Origin: Flavobacteriaceae bacterium R38
GTDB taxonomy: Bacteria; Bacteroidota; Bacteroidia; Flavobacteriales; Flavobacteriaceae
Direction: 5' to 3'
NCBI GenBank assembly: GCA_009901575.1
Contig: WXYP01000003.1
Span: forward strand, 310,001 to 374,000
Length of the DNA: 64,000 bases
Part shown: positions 46,148-53,162 of the stretch, in pieces
Layout: every line of letters starts with the position of its first letter
Position numbering within the stretch: position 1 is the first letter of the stretch
Made by a program: the position numbers and the translations under genes
Notes under the pieces: generated by a model
The model's database searches: none
The model's input: the letters and a program-made list of their open reading frames with translations, nothing else
What the model was told of the DNA's origin: nothing

Positions 46148-48862
46148 TTATAATTTTTTGATTTTCTGGCTTATTTTTTTTGTAACCAGGTCTTTTTGAT
46201 ATTTCCATGAGATGTACGAAACAGGAATAATTTCTACTCCTACTCTTTGTAGAATTTTATATCGTTCCAGTGGAAACGCTTCTTTAAAAACTCCCGGATA
46301 TCCAATTAAATCGATACCCAGATAATTTTCATTTTTTTCTATCAGTATATCAATTTCCAGGCCTGCAATATTATAAGCATTATATATTTTTACCTCTAAT
46401 TTTGAGAGGTATTGACAAATTTCTCTATTGAAAATATCTTCCCAATCTTCTTTTTTATGACTGTTGATTTCATTGATATTGATTGAAGAAATATATTGCC
46501 TTAAGAGAGATTCTGGTTTTAGTTTTTCAATATCAGAGGATAAATAAATGATCTGCTTGTGTCGAGCCCTGGTAATGGCTACATTAAAGATATCTTCTTT
46601 ATCAAGATAATTGAGGCTAGCGTAATGAGAGTTATTATCTATGGTCATAGAAATTAACATCATATCTCTTTCTTCTCCTTGAAAATGGTATGGAGTTCCT
46701 AATCTTATGCGATGTTTTTTAATAAGATTTAAGCCGATTTCTTTTTTAATCATCTTGGCCAAAAAATCTGTTTGCTGCCTAAAAGGGGATAAGATACCAA
46801 TAGAAGTCGCTTGTTTTTTGGTTAAAGATTCTTCATTTTTTAAGATACCTAGTATATAATCTAAGATGCTTTTTGCTTCTTCTTCGTTAACTCCGTTATT
46901 CAATTGTGTGCCGTTTATGTGCTTGACAAAAACAGATTTTTTGTCATTGTTTTTCGGAGTTTGTGTCATAATCCTCAAGGAATTATTATAAAACATTTTA
47001 TTGCTGAAAGAAATAATATCCGGAAGTGATCGATAATGTTCATCCAACAGAACTATTTGCCTGCTTTCAGGGATGTGTTCCAGGGTGAAATCGAGAAGAC
47101 TCTTGTTTCGATAATTAAAGCGAGAATCATTTTTTAGTCCAAATTCTTTCTGAAAACTCAACATTTGAACAGTAGACAAAAAACTGATGTGTCGCAACTG
47201 ATTGGTATCACCGGCTACAACTACTTTTTTTGCCCTTTGTAAGATAGGAAGAGATGAAGCAATATCACATTGTGTTGCTTCGTCTATAATAGCAATATCA
47301 AACAAGTCTTTTTTTAATGGGAGTCCTTCAGAAACCTTATCAATTTTTACCAGCCATATGGGAAGTAAATGCGTCAAATGCCTGGCAGATATACTTTTTA
47401 AATACTCTGTTTTTAGTGATTTCTCATCAGTTTCAAAAGTATTTATCAAGTTAATCAATTCTAATCTTTCTTCTGCGGCATAGTCAACAATTAAATGAAT
47501 GATTTTCTGCTGTAAATAAAATTCATTGTTATAAACGCTAGAATCAAGAACTTTAAAATATTGGTCAATAATATCCCATTCTTCATCTTCATACTTCCTT
47601 AACCATTTTATATCCATCGAATTGGAAATACGTTCAAAAAAACGCTCTGAAAATTTTTTATCAACCCTTTTATTCTCTTTTTCTATTTTTTCGGAGAATG
47701 CATGTTTAATCACATCAAGCTTACTTGTATATCGCTTTTTTTGATTGTTTAAATATTCCAATTGCGCTTTGTCATAGTGTTTTCCATAAAAATTATTTGC
47801 AATTCTCCTTAACCTGGAAAGTAACTTTCTCCTGTAATAATTTCCTCCTATTTTGATATAAAATTGATCTAAGCCAGATGCTTCCAGTTTTTGTTCTATA
47901 ACTTCGAGTGCCTGTGTTGTTTTGGTGGCAATAAGTACACTTTTTCCTTTGCTGACATAATCCTTTGCGATTGCGGCTATTGTATAGGTTTTTCCTGTTC
48001 CCGGAGGGCCGTAAATAACAGATTTGCTGAATTTATTTGCGTTGAAAACTATTTGTTCCTGAGCCTGATTTAATAACGCAAATGAATTTAAAGTGGTTTT
48101 TAATTTACTTATAGCTTCTTTTTCTGTGGAAAAAAATGAAGTCAGTGCTTTAGAGAAAGAGTTATTTTTTTTAAGTGAATTCAGTTCGTTTACAACAGCA
48201 TTTATATTATCGGCTTTACTTGATATAAATACACCTGAAGCAGATGCTACATTAAAATCTTCTTCTTTTTCAATATCCTTTAAAGCATTTTTTAAAGCAG
48301 TTTGAGTCTTTAATTTTGGAAATAATAAAGTGTCAAAATTTAGATTATTGATATGTTTCTGGCATAACCTTTTAAATACGGAAAGAAATTCAAAGCTAAC
48401 AGCATCGTAATTGTTTAAAATATCTTCTGCTTCTCTGTGAAAGAGATCAAATGAAGTTGAGAAATCCAGAGTTTTCAGGAAACCAACGTTTAAATGCCTT
48501 TCTGAATGATCATTTATTTTTATAAAATAATCCCCTTCTTTTTCTATGACCGAAGCTTTGTAATAAAACAAAGGAGCAGCCACAGAAGTGGTTTTCTTTT
48601 GAAAGTTTTTTCGTTTCCCGAGACAAAAAAGAGTACAATAAAACAACTCTTTATCATTCTTGAAAAGCGTGAGCGTTTGAACAATTTTTTCAGCGTTTTT
48701 AGTAGGGATAAATTGAATCGGTAACTTTCGGTTCACCAATTCTTCCTCTTTTTTTATAATGTATTGAGATTCGTATTTTGAAGAAAAGAAATTAGAAATT
48801 GAGAAATCTCTATTATCAGCTTGATAGCATTTAGAGAAATAGGATATATAATTGTTAATCAT
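46148..48862 (-). CDS. SF1 DNA/RNA helicase with C-terminal nuclease-like domain
   Basis: A 904-residue protein. The SF1B (UPF1/DNA2-like) helicase core is complete: Walker A GPPGTGKTYT (about 286), DEATQCD as motif II (about 530), GDTNQLRH motif III, DEHYRSLPDI motif IV, GILSPFRQQ and TRARHKQIIYLSS motif VI. About 150 residues between motifs I and II form a coiled insertion. The last ~90 residues (AGLEIDILIEKNENYLGIDL, GVEIIPVSYISWKYQ) resemble the Vsr/REase-like tail of DUF4011-type helicases. The ~280-residue N-terminus is not recognised. It stands alone on the minus strand, interrupting the biotin genes. Confidence 0.88.
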   Translation of the reverse strand: MINNYISYFSKCYQADNRDFSISNFFSSKYESQYIIKKEEELVNRKLPIQFIPTKNAEKIVQTLTLFKNDKELFYCTLFCLGKRKNFQKKTTSVAAPLFYYKASVIEKEGDYFIKINDHSERHLNVGFLKTLDFSTSFDLFHREAEDILNNYDAVSFEFLSVFKRLCQKHINNLNFDTLLFPKLKTQTALKNALKDIEKEEDFNVASASGVFISSKADNINAVVNELNSLKKNNSFSKALTSFFSTEKEAISKLKTTLNSFALLNQAQEQIVFNANKFSKSVIYGPPGTGKTYTIAAIAKDYVSKGKSVLIATKTTQALEVIEQKLEASGLDQFYIKIGGNYYRRKLLSRLRRIANNFYGKHYDKAQLEYLNNQKKRYTSKLDVIKHAFSEKIEKENKRVDKKFSERFFERISNSMDIKWLRKYEDEEWDIIDQYFKVLDSSVYNNEFYLQQKIIHLIVDYAAEERLELINLINTFETDEKSLKTEYLKSISARHLTHLLPIWLVKIDKVSEGLPLKKDLFDIAIIDEATQCDIASSLPILQRAKKVVVAGDTNQLRHISFLSTVQMLSFQKEFGLKNDSRFNYRNKSLLDFTLEHIPESRQIVLLDEHYRSLPDIISFSNKMFYNNSLRIMTQTPKNNDKKSVFVKHINGTQLNNGVNEEEAKSILDYILGILKNEESLTKKQATSIGILSPFRQQTDFLAKMIKKEIGLNLIKKHRIRLGTPYHFQGEERDMMLISMTIDNNSHYASLNYLDKEDIFNVAITRARHKQIIYLSSDIEKLKPESLLRQYISSININEINSHKKEDWEDIFNREICQYLSKLEVKIYNAYNIAGLEIDILIEKNENYLGIDLIGYPGVFKEAFPLERYKILQRVGVEIIPVSYISWKYQKDLVTKKISQKIKKL

Positions 48863-48986
48863 TTAAATTTAAACTCTTTAAGAAGTGTTCTCCATTAAAC
48901 CGTGAGATATGAACTTCATTTTAAGTTAGAATATTTAAATCATGAGTTTTTAAACAAAAAAGATTCAAAATGAAGAACAGGTTCAG

Positions 48987-48994
48987 TATTTTTG
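48987..48994 (+). promoter_or_regulatory. -7 box (TATTTTTG) for the ketosynthase gene
   Basis: An exact TAnnTTTG match. Transcription would start near 49000, leaving about 15 bases before the TTG start codon at 49015. No clear -33 element. Confidence 0.45.
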
Positions 48995-49014
48995 CCCCAA
49001 ATTAAGTAAAAAAA

Positions 49015-50178
49015 TTGAGCCAAAGTAACATTTCAATTACTGCTATCGGATCTATATCTCCTATAGGGCATTCTTTAGAAGAAAGCTGGGAGAATTATTG
49101 TAATTCAGGACATCATATCACTGAAGCTACTCTAAATGGAAACCAGGTATTGGTGGCAAAACTTCCTGAAAAACTTAAGGAAGAAGTACAGGCATTAAGA
49201 GAACATTGTCCGCAATATAATACGTTGGATAATTCTGTTTTATATGCAATTTATGCAGCCCGAAAAGCATTTAAACAAGCCAATTGGAATACAAATGGAC
49301 ATTTTGGAATTAATATTGGCTCTTCCAGGGGGGCTACCACCCTTTTTGAAAAATATCATGAAGGATATCTTAAAAATCAACAAACCAATATATTAAGTTC
49401 GTCTACGACTACTTTGGGAAATATTGCTTCCTGGGTAGCGCATGACTTACAAACTAAAGGTCCGGAAATAAGTCATTCTATTACCTGTTCTACAGCATTG
49501 CATGCTTTGCTCAACGGAGTAGCGTGGATAAAAAGCGGAATGTGCGATCAATTCATGGTCGGAGGAAGCGAAGCTTCATTGACTCCATTCACTATTGCAC
49601 AGATGAAAGCAATGAAAATTTATGCTAGAAATAAAACAACATATCCTTGTAAGGCATTAGATCTGGAAAAAAAATCAAATACTATGGTCCTTGGAGAAGG
49701 AGCAGCTGTAGCATGCCTTGAGCGAGGAATAAAAGAAAACGCACTGGCTGTTATTGAAGGTATCGGATATGCAACAGAACCTTTGACACATAACATTTCG
49801 ATTTCTGCAAATGCAGATTGTTTTCAGCAATCTATGAAAATGGCATTAGGAGAAACTAATCGGGATGAAGTAGATGTTATAGTGATGCATGCTCCCGGAA
49901 CCATAAAAGGAGACCAGTCTGAATTTAACGCCATACAAAAAGTGTTTATAGAACAGAAGCCGGCACTTACTACCAATAAATGGAAGATAGGACATACATT
50001 CGGAGCTTCAGGAATGTTAAGTGTAGAATTGGCAGTTCTAATGCTTAAGCACCAGGAATTTGTGGAAGTTCCATTTGTAGATTATCAGAATACACCTGAA
50101 AAGATTAAAAAGATATTAGTGAATGCAGTAGGCTTTGGCGGAAATGCTGTAAGTGTATTGCTTTCAGCAGCACCTTAA
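49015..50178 (+). CDS. Beta-ketoacyl synthase, likely linked to biotin precursor synthesis
   Basis: A 387-residue condensing enzyme with the thiolase fold, starting at TTG (no upstream ATG is in frame). The KAS II-type triad is intact: Cys158 in ITCSTALHALL, His292 in VMHAPGTIKGD and His327 in KIGHTFGASG, with Lys322 five residues before the last His. The usual NAHGT is altered to MHAPGT. It lies between bioA and bioB, so I infer a role in making the pimeloyl chain, for which no bioC, bioH or bioW is seen here. A function in another lipid or polyene pathway is possible. Confidence 0.85.
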   Translation: MSQSNISITAIGSISPIGHSLEESWENYCNSGHHITEATLNGNQVLVAKLPEKLKEEVQALREHCPQYNTLDNSVLYAIYAARKAFKQANWNTNGHFGINIGSSRGATTLFEKYHEGYLKNQQTNILSSSTTTLGNIASWVAHDLQTKGPEISHSITCSTALHALLNGVAWIKSGMCDQFMVGGSEASLTPFTIAQMKAMKIYARNKTTYPCKALDLEKKSNTMVLGEGAAVACLERGIKENALAVIEGIGYATEPLTHNISISANADCFQQSMKMALGETNRDEVDVIVMHAPGTIKGDQSEFNAIQKVFIEQKPALTTNKWKIGHTFGASGMLSVELAVLMLKHQEFVEVPFVDYQNTPEKIKKILVNAVGFGGNAVSVLLSAAP

Positions 50179-50184
50179 AATACA

Positions 50185-50943
50185 TCAACCTAGTTTTTCT
50201 TTCATTTTCAATAATTCTTCTTCTATCATAGAGAGTTTATCCTGGAAATCACTGGTGAATTCCGGAATTCTCCTGCAAAAAACATATCGTACCTTCCACA
50301 ATTCTTTTATTTCGGAGATGGTAAACTTCAGATCTTCAATATTCTTATGATCTGCTCTCAGGATCAATTGACTTTTGGTAATGTATAGTCGTCTGAATAT
50401 TAATTTATCTTCAGTGAGAATAAAAACCAATTCCCCATTGTTCAATTTTTTTATAACCGTATTCGGAACTTTTTCCCCAATTACAATGTCCTTGGGATAA
50501 AAACCTTTATCGTGATTGGTCATTTCAAGATTAGAAATGGTCAGTCCTCTGAACTCTTTTGTAGGATTTACCGGTAAGTGAATTGCCGGTAGTTCCTTTA
50601 TAAAACTTTCATTATTATAATGTGATACATAATCTACTGTGTTATTTTCTGTAATACAGGGAATTGGAGAAAACTGTTCTTGCTTAACGTTTTGAGCATA
50701 AGTAGTTAAATCTCCTTTAAACTTCAATAATTCGTTGACAGTAATTTCGCTGGTAAGTAAAGTGTCTATTTTAATGCTAAAATGATTAGCTATTTTAATG
50801 ATAGTTTCTATCCTGGGCTCGCTTCTTCCTTCTTCATAAGCGCCTAAAGTACCTCTTTTTAAGTCAAATAGCTCTGCAAAAGCTTGCTGACTCAATCCTT
50901 TGACGCTTCGTATTTTTTTTATGTTTTTTCCGAAAAATGACAT
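50185..50943 (-). CDS. LexA-like XRE regulator with degenerate S24 domain
   Basis: A 252-residue regulator. Residues 5-60 form an XRE helix-turn-helix (LSQQAFAELFDLKRGTLGAYEEGRSEP). The C-terminal part (about 120-225) has the S24/LexA sensor fold: FRGLTISNLEMTN..GFYPKDIVIGEKV and FRRLY, then LILRADHKN. The catalytic Ser of GDSM is replaced (NLEM) and the Lys position reads Arg, so self-cleavage is unlikely. It is divergent from the YbjN/PspA/flotillin genes, and its promoter overlaps two palindromes, which points to autoregulation and control of that operon. Confidence 0.85.
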   Translation of the reverse strand: MSFFGKNIKKIRSVKGLSQQAFAELFDLKRGTLGAYEEGRSEPRIETIIKIANHFSIKIDTLLTSEITVNELLKFKGDLTTYAQNVKQEQFSPIPCITENNTVDYVSHYNNESFIKELPAIHLPVNPTKEFRGLTISNLEMTNHDKGFYPKDIVIGEKVPNTVIKKLNNGELVFILTEDKLIFRRLYITKSQLILRADHKNIEDLKFTISEIKELWKVRYVFCRRIPEFTSDFQDKLSMIEEELLKMKEKLG

Positions 50944-50966
50944 TTTTTGCTAATTTTATTTGCAAA

Positions 50967-50983
50967 TACGAAAAATATTCGTA
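50967..50983. promoter_or_regulatory. Inverted repeat over the regulator -7 region, candidate operator
   Basis: TACGAA (50967-50972) and TTCGTA (50978-50983) are perfect reverse complements around 5 bases. They cover the predicted -7 box of the XRE regulator promoter, so a bound repressor would block it. Confidence 0.5.
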
Positions 50984-50998
50984 CATTTACACTAACAA
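50970..50998 (-). promoter_or_regulatory. Predicted promoter of the XRE regulator
   Basis: On the minus strand TTG (50998-50996) and TATTTTTC (50977-50970) are 18 bases apart; the -7 box matches TAnnTTTG except for its last base. The transcript would begin near 50963, about 20 bases before the ATG at 50943. Confidence 0.5.
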
Positions 50999-51012
50999 TA
51001 TTAGCTAATATT
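50997..51012. promoter_or_regulatory. Perfect 16-bp palindrome, candidate operator
   Basis: AATATTAGCTAATATT reads the same on both strands with no mismatch. It abuts the -33 TTG of the regulator promoter and overlaps a plus-strand TATTTTTC (51009-51016) that could be a -7 box for the opposite operon. TGCTAATTT copies at 50948, 51022 and, inverted, 51090 share its GCTAAT half-site. Confidence 0.6.
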
Positions 51013-51314
51013 TTTCAATTGTGCTAATTTAAATAGACTTTTTTCTCAAAAATAAAAGATTTTGCAGCTAAGAAGAATATTTACTAAAAAAATTAGCAAT
51101 CATTTTAAATAAATTCCAAAACTATGCTCGCTATTCTATATTACATCCTTATTTTAATACTATCTACTGTAGTTAAATTATGCGAATTTTTGTAATATTG
51201 ATATAGTATAAAAGAGACAGAAATGATTTTTTGTAAATTATAAACCTGTTATTATAAAGAATACAAATACACCATAAAAATATGAAGATAACTAACTAAT
51301 CATTGTAAAAAACT

Positions 51315-51710
51315 ATGAATAATCACTATAAAATTGTAAAAGATTTTTTGATGCAGCTCAACTTTAACATCATTCATGAAAACACGAATGATGGGATTAT
51401 AATGATCAGCAAAGAACAGGAAGGTATCAAAAACTTAATTATTGGAGTAGCATCACCTATTCTAATTATGGAGCAACACATTTTTAACATTAAGAGTAAA
51501 AATCAAAGTATTTACCTGAGTTTACTTCAAAAAAACAGAGATATAGTACATGGAGCTTTTGTGCTTGATGAAACAGGGGAGAAAGTAATTTTCAGAGATA
51601 CTCTCCAATTAGAAAACTTAGATCTCAATGAAATCGAAGGCTCATTAAACTCATTGAGTTTGTTATTAAGTGAATATTCAGAACAAATTATAAACTTTTC
51701 AAAATATTAA
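51315..51710 (+). CDS. YbjN-like protein, first gene of the PspA-flotillin operon
   Basis: A 131-residue soluble protein. Predicted fold alternates strands and helices: an opening helix YKIVKDFLMQLNF, strands NDGIIMISK and NLIIGVASPILIMEQHIF, then a helix SIYLSLLQKNRDIVHGAFVLDETGEKVIFRDTL and a closing helix rich in Leu. The LLQKNRDIVHGAFVLDETG pattern resembles YbjN/secretion-chaperone-like proteins (or DUF2170). Such proteins often precede PspA genes; here pspA follows 4 bases later. Exact role unknown; perhaps a chaperone or adaptor for its operon partners. Confidence 0.7.
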   Translation: MNNHYKIVKDFLMQLNFNIIHENTNDGIIMISKEQEGIKNLIIGVASPILIMEQHIFNIKSKNQSIYLSLLQKNRDIVHGAFVLDETGEKVIFRDTLQLENLDLNEIEGSLNSLSLLLSEYSEQIINFSKY

Positions 51711-51714
51711 AACG

Positions 51715-52431
51715 ATGAATTTTTTTAAACGATTATTTAAAATAGGACAGTCCGAGGCAAATTCGGCTTTGGATAAGATGGAAGATCCCATCAAAATGAC
51801 AGAACAGGGAATACGGGATATGAAAGATGATCTTGAAAAAAGTCTTGAAGCTTTAGCCCAGGTAAAAGCGCTTTCTATCAGAGCAAAGAATGAGACGGAA
51901 GAATATATTACCAAGGCAGAAGATTATCAGCAAAAAGCAATGTTGATTCTTAAAAAGGCTCAAAGCGGAGATCTGGATATGAGTGAAGCCGATAGGTTGG
52001 CTAAAGAGGCCCTGGTTAAGAAAGAAGAAAACCAGCAGCATATGACACGCACGAAGGAAGAGTCTGAAAAATTTGATAAATCAGTTGCTCAGCTAGAGAA
52101 AAATGTTCAGGAGATTAAACAGAATATCAGCAAATGGGAGAACGAACTTAAAACACTTAAAGCACGTGTAAAAGTCTCTAAAGCGACCAAGAATCTCAAT
52201 AAACAAATGGCAGAGATCGATAGCTCAAGCACAGTGTCAATGCTGGAGCGAATGAAAGATAAAGTAAACCAGGAAGAGGCTCTGGCTGAAGCTTATGGAG
52301 ATATTGCCAATGCTTCCAAATCAATAGACGATGAAATAGATAAAGTGATTGATGTTACAGAAGCCAATGCAGAAGATGATCTGGAAAAATTAAAAGAACA
52401 ATTAGGATTTAACGATCAAAAAGACTCATAA
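51715..52431 (+). CDS. pspA: PspA/IM30 family protein (ESCRT-III superfamily)
   Basis: A 238-residue, almost wholly helical protein. The start MNFFKRLFKIGQSEANSALDKMEDPIKM (amphipathic helix then hinge with DPIKM) and the following coiled coil of about 28-190 with EQGIRDMKDDLEKSLEALAQVKA are PspA/IM30 hallmarks. PspA/Vipp1 proteins form ring and rod polymers that bind and reshape membranes under envelope stress. It starts 4 bases after the YbjN-like gene and ends 2 bases before the OB-fold gene, so all are co-transcribed and probably translationally coupled. Confidence 0.93.
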   Translation: MNFFKRLFKIGQSEANSALDKMEDPIKMTEQGIRDMKDDLEKSLEALAQVKALSIRAKNETEEYITKAEDYQQKAMLILKKAQSGDLDMSEADRLAKEALVKKEENQQHMTRTKEESEKFDKSVAQLEKNVQEIKQNISKWENELKTLKARVKVSKATKNLNKQMAEIDSSSTVSMLERMKDKVNQEEALAEAYGDIANASKSIDDEIDKVIDVTEANAEDDLEKLKEQLGFNDQKDS

Positions 52432-52433
52432 TA

Positions 52434-53150
52434 TTGAATGAAATTATAGACATAGCATTTTCAAGGGTTAATATCTCATTAAGCATCCTGTTTGCATTAT
52501 TGTTGCTGTATTGGATTCTTACCACGGTGTCAGGAATCGATTTTGATTTTGACATGGATGTTGATGTCGACGTAGATGTGGATGCCGATGTAGATATGGA
52601 TACCGATTTTGATGCAAGAACTAATATTGACGTCAATGATGTTTCCAATACCGAAGTGAGAAAGGAAGATGTAGTAAGAAGGAGAGGGAAGTTGAATTTC
52701 TTTCAGATATTTTTGATTTATTTCAATTTTGTCGGACTACCATTTATGTTTACACTAACATTTTGGGTGCTTTTTTGGTGGGCATTAACTATGACAGGAA
52801 CCTACCTTACTGGTAGTTATGATACCACTTTCGGATTTATATTTTTCTTTGGAGCTATTTTTCCGGCACTTTTTCTAACCAAAATATTTACAACACCTTT
52901 TAAAAGCTTTTTTAAGAATTTTAATAGTGACGGAGAAACTTCATTAGAACTTTTGGGAAGAGTAGGAATATTGAATACTGCAATTTCTGAAGATAAGATT
53001 GCAACTTTAGAAGTCACTATAGAAGGTAGCCCGATAAAAGTATATGTGAAATCTAAAAACGGGAAACATATTCTTGCGAATACCCAGGTAGAGATTGTAA
53101 ATCAGACTACAGATAAAAAAATATATTTAATTAAACCTTATTATAACTAA
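52434..53150 (+). CDS. OB-fold membrane protein (YqiJ/NfeD-like) with Asp-Val repeat
   Basis: A 238-residue membrane protein starting at a TTG two bases after the pspA stop. Helix 1 (about 14-32) is followed by an Asp-alternating run (about 36-62, D-V/D-M/D-A repeats) and the conserved VVRRRGKLNFFQ. Two or three further helices lie at about 90-150 and an NfeD-like OB-fold tail about 160-238 (LELLGRVGILNTAIS). Partners of flotillins in this family are often NfeD/YqiJ proteins. The repeat would give a strongly acidic extramembrane patch, possibly for cations. Confidence 0.78.
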   Translation: MNEIIDIAFSRVNISLSILFALLLLYWILTTVSGIDFDFDMDVDVDVDVDADVDMDTDFDARTNIDVNDVSNTEVRKEDVVRRRGKLNFFQIFLIYFNFVGLPFMFTLTFWVLFWWALTMTGTYLTGSYDTTFGFIFFFGAIFPALFLTKIFTTPFKSFFKNFNSDGETSLELLGRVGILNTAISEDKIATLEVTIEGSPIKVYVKSKNGKHILANTQVEIVNQTTDKKIYLIKPYYN

Positions 53151-53162
53151 CATAAAAAACAT

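Larger units (their letters stand above)
50944..51314. other. Divergent regulatory region of the PspA-flotillin operon
   Basis: A 371-base gene-free region between the regulator and the YbjN-like gene. It holds the two palindromes and several GCTAAT half-sites, all in the first 160 bases; TGCTAATTT (51022-51030) and AAATTAGCA (51090-51098) are themselves inverted repeats. The remaining ~200 bases up to the start at 51315 are AT-rich with no small gene that I could support. Confidence 0.55.

Noticed and set aside
50185-50943. Prophage repressor
   Set aside because: No integrase, phage structural or lysis genes lie nearby; the divergent genes are the PspA-flotillin set.
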